From Buddleja alternifolia (lineage: Eukaryota > Streptophyta > Magnoliopsida > Lamiales > Scrophulariaceae): a stretch of DNA of 64,000 nucleotides. Shown here piece by piece: positions 33,128-42,293 of this stretch. The DNA lies in assembly GCA_019426215.1 (NCBI GenBank), contig CM033394.1:36888423-36952422 (forward strand). Reading direction: 5' to 3'. The notes under the pieces were generated by a model, which did no database searches, was not told the origin of the DNA, and was given only the letters and a program-made list of their open reading frames with translations. A program made the translations under genes and the position numbers. How positions within the stretch are numbered: the first letter of the stretch is position 1; every line of letters begins with the position of its first letter.

Positions 33128-34744
33128 TTATGGACTTCCTACTCCTGAGCTTGATGCTCCAAAATCTGGTACATATGCTGGAGGACATTCTACACTTGTT
33201 AATGCTTTATTTCCTTGAAACCATATTCGATGATAAACTCGTTCACTAGCTGGGATGAAAATACTATGATGACGTTCTTGAAACAAAAGCTGAAACTTTG
33301 TAGCTGAATATGTGTTTAACATGTATCTTCGTTGATCCTTTCGACGAGTTTCAACAGCTAATTTCATCTCTGCTATGTCTGAAATGGGATTTATTGCTTC
33401 GTGTAATAACCAGAATGCTACCGATGGTGGTGCCGCTCTTTTTTCAAACGTTTCATGTATCCAATAAAATGTATGTCCCAATTGAACGTTTGATTTCACC
33501 CAAATTGGTGGTATGGCTGTGACTTCAATTCGTAAAATATCTATTCCTCTACTAAGCTGGAGGCTTACTTCGTCTGTTAGATGTCTTCCTAATTTTTTAA
33601 TTTGATCTGAATCAGTAACATATAGTCTTGACACAAAACCAAAGTCTAGAAGCTGTGTGATTGTGATGAAATTATCTTCAATCCATCCTTCTTGAAAAAT
33701 TGAAGTATCTATCTGAATATTTGACCATGAAATATACTTTGCAGTATAAAATTTTAGGGTTCCTTGCTGTCTGATTGACTCTCCTTTCCATTGTAAAAGA
33801 GTAGTGGTAGGTAGTATTCCTTCTATTTTAGCGGTCACAATTAATTGAGCTACCTTTAACATTTTTCTATAGAAATTTTCTTCTGCTTTTTGCCAAATTA
33901 TATTCTGTATTCCTTCAGGTAGAGATGAAATTGCTTGGGTAGGGTAGTGAAAAGTTCTAATTGATAGGTACTGGAGGGACTTTTGTTGTATTTCCTTTGG
34001 TACGTCTTTTTGGTTTGGCTTTAAAACATATTCTTGAAGGTTTTCATGCTGAATTAAAAGGTCTTGGTATAATTTGGTTAAATCGGAGAATTTCTTTGTT
34101 ACTATGTCAAGATCTTCTTCTAGTTGGTCAACATCTGGGCTTATAAGCTGTTTTTCTGATGATAAATTTTGGGTTTTGCATTTTCAGCATTGGGCTGAAT
34201 GTAAAAATTTGGGCCTAGTAATCTCTTTGCTGCTGTTATTGCTTCGTAGAATTGCTTAAAGGATACCATATAACCATTTGAAGCTTTTTGAATGCTTTCT
34301 AGTGCTTTTTGATAATCTTCAAAGATTCCAACTGGCTCTCCTCTAATAACGAGATAAACTGCTGCATCTTTTACTGGAAATTTTTTATTTTCTTTCTCAA
34401 AGTAATAGCAGAGGGCATTTAACGCTGCTAATTTGCTGGATGAATTATGAGCTTCCCATAGAGCATTGAGTAGAATACTCTGTTCTTCACTTATATAAGG
34501 GGTATCTCTCGGAGGCTTGAAAGTATGTCTGACTGGGAGTACTATTTTTCCAAAGGTTTTTAAAGCTGGTCTAGGAAAGACGCTTTGTGTAGCTGGATTA
34601 AAAAACCGAGTTTCTATTGTGAATGCTGGTCTATTCTGGCTAATTTGTTGAAAGTTAGGCCTGAAAGCTGGTCTTCGGACTATTTTGGTTGTAAGTTGCA
34701 GAGGGAGGTCTTGTTTGTTGGTTGTCTTGGTCGTTGGAAGCCAT
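33128..34744 (-). pseudogene. Pararetrovirus copy 2, viroplasmin/transactivator-like gene (broken)
   Basis: The frame is open in pieces at 34860-34141 (shared with the end of RNase H) and from about 34140 to 33128. The segment VYLVIRGEPVGIFEDYQKAL, followed by a YMVSFKQF-type end (about 34,360-34,240), matches the viroplasmin domain (Cauli_VI) of caulimovirus P6. P6 forms inclusion bodies and allows translation of polycistronic RNA. A possible start ATG at 34744 lies in another frame that soon stops, so at least one frameshift occurs near the start and another near 34,141. The C-terminal 240 codons are open and end in a Gly/Ser-rich tail. Confidence 0.75.
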
Positions 34745-37150
34745 GATTTGTTTCCCAAAATTAAAGTTAATTGTCTGCTTAATAAATCTGCTATGCTATT
34801 GTTTGATCCTTTAATATGTTCAAACTCTACTTTATATCCATTACTTTCTATTAATTGCATTTCTAAAATTTAACCATCTTTTATTATTTTGTTTTCTAGA
34901 ATTTTCATTTTTTATAAATCTAATTACAGCTTCACAATTTGTTCTAATGGTAAAAGGTTTATTTAAATATAGTCTAAAATGGTCTATGGCTTTAACTATT
35001 CCTGCTATTTCATAATCCAGGCTAGTCCAATTACTTCCTGTTTTGTTAAAATTACCACTGGAATAAGCTGATATTTTTTCTTCACTTTTTGGAGAAAATT
35101 TATGAGGTTTACATTTTAATATTGCTCCCCATCCTTCTATAGAGCTATCTACTTCTATTATGACATAATCAGTACTTAAGGGTAATTCTAAAGGTTTTAA
35201 ATCTTTAACAATTTCTTTAATTTTTCTGACTAAGTTAATATCTTCCTGATTAAAATGTCTTTGGCCTGATTTTTCGGTTTTCTTATATAATGGTCCGACC
35301 AGTTTACTAAGTTTAGGAATAAATTTTCTAGAGTAATTTAATATTCCTAAAAACGTTTGTATTTGTTTTAAGTTTTTTAGCTTATCTGGGAAATCTAGAA
35401 TTTTTTGAGCGATATCAGGTTGTAATTTAATTTGTCCGTTTCCTATTTCTAAACCTAAAAAGCTTATTTTTCTCTTAAAAAGTTTCATTTTCTATTTAGA
35501 TACTACTATTCCTTTTTTTTTTCTATTAAATTAAACACTTGTTTTAAATGATCTTGATGTTGCTTAAAAGTTTCAGAAGCTACTAAAATGTCATCTATAT
35601 ACATTAAACAGAAATCTAAATGTTTAAATATACTATCCATAAATCTTTGAAATATTGCTGGAGCATTTTTAAACCAAAAGATAGAACATTCCACTCGAAA
35701 TGTCCTTCACTACAGCTGAAGGCTGTCCATTTTTTGTCTTCTTCTACCATTTTAATTTGATTATATCCGCTTTTTAAATCAAATTTTGAAAATATCTTTT
35801 TATTTGTATAAGATTAATTAACTCATCTTTATTAGGTATTCTATAATCATCATCTTTTGTATTATCATTAAGTCTCTTATAATTATATACTATTCTAGAT
35901 TTTTCTCTTTTTATTTCTGCATTATTTCTTACTATAAAGGCTGCTGATCTATGAGGACTATCACTTCTTCTTATAACACTGATTTCCAACATTTCTTTTA
36001 TTTTTGTTTTGAATTCTTTTATATCTTCAGGAGTATATTCTATAGCTGCTGTTCTTATTACTATATCTGAGTTTAATATGTTTAGTTTAAAAGTATAATT
36101 TACTTTGTTTTTAGTTAAATCATCTCCTATAAATCCTAACATTTCTAATTTATGCAAAATTCTTTCATTTTCTAGGTTTAAAACTTCTAATCCCTTTCCT
36201 ATATCTCTAATTTCTTCATCTAATAGGATATCTATCGTTTCAGATTCTATATTATTTTGTTCTAATTCTTTGAAAAAATCGAGTTCATTATTACCATGTC
36301 CACCACGCTTCGCAGTCAATTCTGATTGTTTAATGTATCTATTAGTTGGAAAAGTATAATTATATTTGCTAATAGTAATATAATTTTTTCCTATTAATAC
36401 ACTGCCATTTAATGCACAAATGAAGTTTAACCCTAAAAGAAATTCGTGGCTAGTTATGTTATCTGGTGCTATAAATACTTGTCCTAATGTATATTTACTA
36501 CTATAATTTCCTAAAAAATCTTTAAATTGTATTCCTATGTTACTTAATTCTTTTGTTATTCTCATTAATCTATTTTCTGCAGTCCTACTAGTAACAATAT
36601 AACTTAATTGTGTTACAAATTCTTTTGGCACAAGACTAGCGCTAAGCATGCTTTTTGTACTTCCTGTATCTAAAATGACTTTAGTTTCAATATATTTTTC
36701 TTGATTACACCATATTCGACAATCTAAAAGTATTAGACTACTAGTATATGGTACTTGTAGTTGGGGTTCATACGCTGTATTTTGTAAATGAGTTTCTTCT
36801 AATTGTTGGTTAGTTTCATCAAGTTCTTCTATAATTACACCTTTTCCTTTATTTTGATTACTACTTATGTTTTCATTATTTTTTAATTTTAATTCTATTA
36901 ATTGTATTCTTAAATCTAAATTCTCTATTTTATGGCTTAGAACTTCTATAGATTCTAGTTTTTTACTAGGTTTAGGCGATACATCTGTTTCTATATTATA
37001 TGCTTCTTTAGCACAAATAAAACAAATCTCATCAAAACATATATTGCACTGATATCTTAAATGCATATCAAGATATAATCTACAAATACTACATGCTACA
37101 CTCATAGTTCCTTTTCCATTTATATATTTATGTTCACATGAATTATTCAT
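34745..37150 (-). pseudogene. Pararetrovirus copy 2, zinc domain-protease-RT-RNase H gene (broken)
   Basis: The ATG at 37150 directly follows the TAG of the capsid frame. The first 458 codons are open. Residues 4-50 contain a Cys/His cluster (CEHKY, then CSIC, CNIC, CFIC), followed by a coiled-coil-like stretch. The protease motif VILDTGSTKSML falls near residue 160, and the RT start (SRIVYNYKRLND) near residue 420. After a frame break, RT continues with WNVLSFGLKNAPAIFQ-like and YIDDIL motifs (35694-35506). A further piece (35488-34841) carries the RT thumb and RNase H with EVDSS and SLDYEIAGIVKAI. RNase H ends at ADLLSRQL near 34,780. It would encode virion maturation and reverse transcription. 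At least three frame breaks are present. Confidence 0.87.
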
Positions 37151-37153
37151 CTA

Positions 37154-39663
37154 GGTATATTCTATTATATTAGGAATTTCTGGTCCTTCTTCACTTACTA
37201 TACTAAATATGCTTTCATTATCACTTTCATTACCGTCTATACTTACTACGTCTTCATCTAATTGTTCTGCTATGGCTGCCCTTTCCATATTAAACTGTCT
37301 TTTCGGGCATCTATTAGCTAAATGTTTAGGATCTCCACAAATATAACATGTGCATTTTCTTGTTGATGGCTTTTTAAAATAATTAGGAGGCTTTCTTCCT
37401 TGCCTATATTGTCTAAAACTAGATTTTGGTTTATTTGATTTCCTTAATTTTTGCGTTTTGACTTAAAGTAATTCTTCTGTCCATATTGTTGTGGGGTGTA
37501 TATAGCTTTTCTACAAAACTCATAAGATTGCTTTCTAATTTGTTCTCTAATAAATTCTTCTTTACACCATTCCTGAAATTTAAAGAAAATATATTGTACT
37601 CTAGGTCCTATACCTAATCCCGTAAGATTACCATTGGTTTTTATCCATTCTTCATGTATTCTTTTTCCTAAATCTTGTGGTAATTTCGTAAAATATCTAT
37701 TACATAATTCTTCATCAAATGCTTTATTAGCTTCTCCTATTAACCTTGTAAAATCCTGACTAAAGGGTATAATATATTTCATATCAGTTATAGTAAGTTG
37801 TTTTAGGTTTCTAAGTGCCGTATCTTGTATGAATGTATTTTCTCTTCCTGGATCTATTCCTATTATTAACGTTCTAATAAAACTAGTAAAATTATAAGGA
37901 TTATTTCCTAAGGCCTTTATTTCATTAATTCTATTAGGATCTTTCTTCTTCTTACTTTGCCAGATAGATAATGCTGTAGGTCCTAAACATGTTTCTAAAA
38001 AGTTAAACATATCCATATCTGCTTTTTTATTTATTTCCCAATGTCTTACTACACATTGTTCCCATATATTTATTTCTTCAGGCCACATTTGTGGACTTCC
38101 TAATTCAATTACTAACATAGTTCCACTCATAGTTTTTCCTATGGGTTGTCTTGATCCTATATATTTATTTGGCTGGGTTGATCCATATTCATATGTTGGA
38201 TTTTTCCATTCTGGTCTACCACTCATTTCTACATTTCTAGCTGGAACTTCACTATAATCTGGTTCTACTCTAGTTCTTTTTCCTATATTACTACTAGTAC
38301 TTGCTTGACTATCTGCCATAAAAGCTACTTCATTGCTACCTTTTTCTTTAAAGAAATTTTTAAATTCTATTTTTTCTGAAACTATATCATCTACTAAATC
38401 AATATTATAATATTGTTTAAATTCTTTTTCAGCTGATTCTAAATTGATATCTAAATTCATTGCTTCATGATACATTTCGTCTACTAATTCTCTTAAATTA
38501 TTTATCTCAAAATTTTTTCTTAATATTTCTTTCATATTTTTTGGTCTATAATCATTTTTAAGCTGACTTTCTAATTGTCTAATCTCTTCATCTATTTCTT
38601 CTATATTTTCTTCCTCTTCATCTTCTTTGCTTTCTATATCAGATAATATTTCCCAATTTGCAAATCTACTAGTTATTCTAACTTCTTCTTCTTCTATAAT
38701 ATTCATGTAGCTTGTTTCAGTTTCGTTATCAGTTTCTTCTTCTAGATCTTCTAAATTTTCTTTGGGATCTTGCTTTTGATAATTAAGAAATCTAATAGAA
38801 GTCTGACCTCTACTATTTGTATACATTACACTCTCTCCTGGAATCTTAACAGTCTCATTTTCTTCTAAATGCTTGGTTAATTCCCATTCTTCTCCATTTA
38901 AATTGTTATTATCTACATTTAAAGGTTTAATCATTTTTACTCCTACTGAGGCTAGTCCATCTATTATCCCATCTATATTAATTTTATATTGAGGAAAACT
39001 ATTATTGGTTACTCTTCCTAAAAATGCTATAGAAACTACTAAGTTGTTACCATCATATGTTTCATATCCTCTAGTTTGTAGTCCTATAGTAATTTTATTA
39101 ATATCTTTAATACTTTTCATCATGTTTGGAGCTACATAAAATATTCCTACACTATTAGTCATATCTATTTCCATACTAGCAAATACTGCTTTCCTAGCAT
39201 CAGACCAACTTTTATCTAATAATAAAACTAAAACCTTTCCACCGGTTCCCTTTCTAGTTAATCCCTTTATTCCTATAATAATTAATCCTAAATGTATATA
39301 CTTTTGCTTTAATTGTTTTAATTGCTTTATACATTCCGGGCTAACTAAACTTATATTTTCAGCATTTGTAGTAACTTTTACTTCTTTTTCTCTAAATTTC
39401 TTAATTAAATGTGTGTTAAAATCCATTTTCCCTACTTTATATAAAGTTTTAGGTTTTAATTTATCTATTCTTTTATTATTATATAAATTAAGATTTTCTT
39501 CTACGTCTATTATTTCTTCCAATTCTACTTCTTTAGCTGAGCTTTGACTTCCTGATCCTCTAAACATTCGTTTAGTGAAAGTATTACTTATTTTTCCTTT
39601 CTCTTGTTCTTTATTACTTGATTCACTTATAGTTCTACTAGTACCACTAAATGATCTCATCAT
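37154..39663 (-). pseudogene. Pararetrovirus copy 2, movement-capsid polyprotein with CCHC knuckle (late frameshift)
   Basis: The 739-codon frame from 39663 to 37444 is intact. Residues about 75-260 are a 30K-type movement domain (YIHLGLIIIGIKGL, LLDKSWSDARKA, LQTRGYETY). An acidic, Glu-rich linker follows (about 290-400), then the capsid core (WPEEINIWEQCVVRHWE through the basic KNYFKSKRKN end). In the adjacent frame, reached by a one-base slip at an A5 run, the protein continues through knuckle CYICGDPKHLANRC (37307-37348) and an acidic tail to TAG at 37154-37151. The knuckle should belong to the same polyprotein, so the stop at 37444 is probably a mutation. MP before CP is the usual order in badna/tungroviruses. 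ATGA overlap with ORF2 at 39663. Confidence 0.83.
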
Positions 39664-40010
39664 TTTTTACCAATATAATATATATATTTTTTGGGTTCTT
39701 TTTTAGATTTTTCAGACTCGTCTAGTGCTAAATTTGCTAATCTTTCTTCTATACTATCTTGTAAATCTCCTTTAATCACTTGAGATACTGTGTCTATTTT
39801 AGTACTTAATTTTTCTAACTTATTTTCTAATTTATCTAGTCTTTCGAATATTTGTAGAATTAAAGTGAATTGAATATTCCAAAGTTTAGAATATAATTTA
39901 TCTGAATTACTATTTCCTTGATAGGTAGTAAATCCTTCTTCCGTATATAGATATTTATTTGCTAGTCCAATGGCTCTTTTATATTCTAATCTATTTTCTA
40001 TATTATTCAT
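39660..40010 (-). CDS. Pararetrovirus copy 2, ORF2-like virion-associated coiled-coil protein
   Basis: This intact 116-codon frame has both ends in ATGA overlaps. Its ATG overlaps the stop of ORF1 (40007-40010), and its TGA overlaps the ATG of the movement-capsid gene (39660-39663). Residues about 50-85 show regular Leu/Ile heptads (FERLDKLENKLEKLSTKI), indicating a coiled coil. The tail is Lys-rich. This architecture and linkage match the second ORF product of badna/tungroviruses, which binds virions through a coiled coil. ATGA overlaps suggest translation of all three ORFs from one RNA by leaky scanning or reinitiation. Confidence 0.68.
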   Translation of the reverse strand: MNNIENRLEYKRAIGLANKYLYTEEGFTTYQGNSNSDKLYSKLWNIQFTLILQIFERLDKLENKLEKLSTKIDTVSQVIKGDLQDSIEERLANLALDESEKSKKEPKKYIYYIGKK

Positions 40011-40743
40011 CTACTAACTATTCGTTCTATATTTTTTAGAGTTTTACTTGTTTCTAAGTTTTGAGTTTCAACTTTATTTATTTTTTCTATTACTTGGCTT
40101 AGAGTTTTCTTAGTTTCAATTTCTAATTGTTTTAGCTTATTACTTTCCAAGCTATATTTTAACTCTATTATTTCGTCTTTAGTGGGGAAAAACTTATTAT
40201 ATTTCTTAACTATTTTTAGAGTTTCCTCAGATTGTTGTTTAATATAATCTAAATTATTATTTTCACCCTTCGGTTTCTTTTAATGATTCTAACGTTTTAC
40301 AAAGTTTAGCGTTATTTATTTCTAAGTTTGATGCTAACGATATAAATAAATCTGTTAAACTATTTAAGTGTTTATTTTCTGAATGTAAATTGTGCTTAAA
40401 ATTTGAATCAAATCTACAAATAAATTTATGTTTATCTAAAGAGATTACGGTTCTATCGGCTAAACTATATTCTAAATCTAGATATTCTAATATTTTATAA
40501 TTAGAAGAAGCTATTTTAATAAAAGGCTGCTATTAATATATTCAAAATTAAAAGGTACTTAATATAGTTTTCGTGATCTCTTAATCTAGGAGGTATGTTA
40601 AGATAATTATTAACCCAATGTTCTCTCCTAATTATTAATTGATTTCGTAATTCTAATATTAATTCTGTATTAGTATAATCTAAATTTTCTAAAGTATTAA
40701 GACAATCAATAAAAACACTTAAAATATGAGCGGGAATTGACAT
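40007..40743 (-). pseudogene. Pararetrovirus copy 2, ORF1-like protein (two breaks)
   Basis: The first 75 codons (40743-40516, starting MSIPAHILSVF) are open. The frame then resumes after a shift near 40,510 and again after one near 40,265. It ends at the TGA that overlaps the ORF2 start. The full span would be about 240 codons; the last 80 residues form a Lys/Glu/Asn-rich coiled-coil-like segment. In tungroviruses the first ORF encodes a protein of similar size with unclear function. Confidence 0.55.
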
Positions 40744-40794
40744 ATATATAAATTATGAATGCACTAAAAAGTTTTTATGCAGATTTATAAAAGC

Positions 40795-40841
40795 GGGTTG
40801 AGATTCCCTTTTCTTTAAATATGTATAATTACTCTCATGGA
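40795..40841 (-). other. 3' arm of a predicted pararetrovirus leader hairpin
   Basis: This pairs with 32514-32562. It lies about 50-100 bases before the ATG of ORF1, where the far arm of the leader stem ends in relatives. Confidence 0.5.
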
Positions 40842-41148
40842 ATTTTTGATGTTTTTGTTGTTTTGCGGGGCCAAAATAAACCATTTTCAAAGTTCGGGGA
40901 CTAAAGGTAAATAAATTGAAAGTATAGGAACTATACGAAAGATTTTAAATTGTATAGGGGGTCTTGAGCAATTTCTTGATAGAACAAGGTGAAAGCTTGC
41001 AATTTTCCATCTTTTAACTTTAGTAAGGGTAAATTGGTCCTTTCAAACAAATGGGTCCCATAGGGGGTCTAAATTTGTAATGCTTTTTTTGAAAAGGTCT
41101 AAATTTGTTCAAACATATGCAATTGGGGGTTAATTTTGTTAACTTCCC

Positions 41149-41354
41149 CATGGCTAGTGTATATTGGGTAATCATGATTCATTGTGATATATATATAATT
41201 TTTTTTTTTTGGAATTTGGGAAAGGCTAAGGGGACTCGAGCATTGGCTTGCATATTCAACCTTATAAATAGACCTCAATGCCAAGGCTTGCTTGGCCACA
41301 CACACACATACATACATATAAACACATACAGACACTATTGTTTATGCGACAAAA
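41149..41354 (+). promoter_or_regulatory. Core promoter and leader of the defensin pseudogene
   Basis: CTTATAAATAGACCTCAATG at 41261-41280 matches CTTATAAATAGGCCTCAATG at 49821-49840 of the intact gene almost base for base. It gives the TATA box (41262-41270) about 85 bases before the ATG at 41355. The leader contains a CA repeat, as in the sister gene. Confidence 0.85.
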
Positions 41355-41395
41355 ATGGGCAGTTCTTTGAAGTTTGCAACTGTTATCTTCATGTC

Positions 41396-41595
41396 GCTAA
41401 AATAAATAAATAAGACATTAGTGATAAAATATTAAAATGACAATGTTAAAGTTGTCACTAATTGTAAATTTTTAGTGACAAGAATTTTGGTTTTGTCACA
41501 AGAATAGGTTTTACATATTTAATAGTGATAAAAATTTGTATAGAAATTGTCGTTTTTGATAATTAGTGACAATAAGAACGTGATTTTCGTCCAAG
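41396..41595. mobile_element. MITE-like segment replacing the end of defensin exon 1
   Basis: About 200 bp with inverted subterminal motifs (GTCGCTAAA at the left, TTAGTGACAATA at the right; several GTCACTAA/TTAGTGAC inside). Compared with the sister gene, the last 8 codons of exon 1, the splice donor and about 100 bases of intron are missing. The same GTCACTAA motifs recur at 48,340-48,645. Confidence 0.5.
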
Positions 41596-42071
41596 TATAT
41601 GTGATGATTTTCATCCAAACGCTTGAAAATAAAACGTGATTTTTCGCTAAAAGGATCAAATAAGATCTTAAAACGTGACTTTCACATACATGTTGGCCGA
41701 TGGATCAAATGGAACGTCTACTGTGTACCAAAGCATTATTTCTTAAAGAGAGACACAAAAAATCATGTATTTTGCGCACAAAATTTAAAATAATCATGGA
41801 TTTAGAACTCTTTCGAATAAGTTTTTAGATCCTCTATTTGAAGATAGCTAGCGCCACATCTTTGGTAGTATTCCAAACATAATATTTGTCTATACAATAG
41901 CTGACTTAATTGGTTGTTTGAAGTTTAATAGTCAAAGTATTTTAAATTCGACTAGTGACGCCAGACGTACAAATCTATGCTCTGGAGTATGAAATGAAAC
42001 ACAAACGTTTTAAAAATATATACAGCCCTTAAATAATTGTATACTATCGCAACTTATTTATTTCTTACAAA

Positions 42072-42280
42072 TGTAGAAACTTAAAATTTAATATTATTTC
42101 AACCCAAGTATAATAGTGAGGAGTACAAGGTATATATAGACAATGAACCCTAGGCTAACAAGGTATCTACAACTAATAAGGAAACTGTAATCATAACATA
42201 TATACAATATATATCTCCCAATATACAAGATATGATATGGTGAGAATATGATAAAGATGGAAAGATAATATCCTCTAATA
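42072..42280 (-). repeat. 3' LTR of the Copia element
   Basis: 209 bp, a direct repeat of 46739-46946; on the minus strand it starts TATTAGAGG (the usual TG has become TA) and ends ACA. Confidence 0.9.
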
Positions 42281-42293
42281 CGCCCCCTCAAGC

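Larger units (their letters stand above)
32160..40842 (-). mobile_element. Endogenous pararetrovirus copy 2 (Caulimoviridae), minus strand
   Basis: An approximately unit-length genome (about 8.6 kb) is read right to left. It shows a small ORF1, a small ORF2, a movement-capsid polyprotein, a protease-RT-RNase H gene, a viroplasmin-type gene, a promoter and a tRNA-Met primer site. There is no integrase and no LTR. It is better preserved than copy 1 and belongs to a different lineage, since it has a viroplasmin gene and the MP-CP order. Breakpoints lie in the leader region between the two arms of a predicted leader hairpin. Frameshifts remain in several genes, so it is a relic. Confidence 0.88.
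31660..41148. mobile_element. TIR-bounded 9.5 kb insertion enclosing pararetrovirus copy 2
   Basis: CATGGCTA flanks the segment on both sides (31652-31659 and 41149-41156); the intact sister locus has one copy, 'gaagacatggctagtgc'. The ends are imperfect inverted repeats: GGGACGAAAGCAATTTTAGA then CCTCAATTGCATAG on the left, and GGGAAGTTAACAAAATTAAC then CCCCAATTGCATAT read inward from the right. An 8-bp duplication fits hAT. Flanking 'ggtcc', 'gggactaaa' phrases match old non-autonomous repeats. The bulk is the caulimovirid at about 32.2-40.8 kb, probably a secondary insertion into a smaller TIR element. Confidence 0.7.

Noticed and set aside
36105..36359. Plus-strand ORFs within pararetrovirus copy 2
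   Set aside because: Shadows of the minus-strand protease-RT frame.
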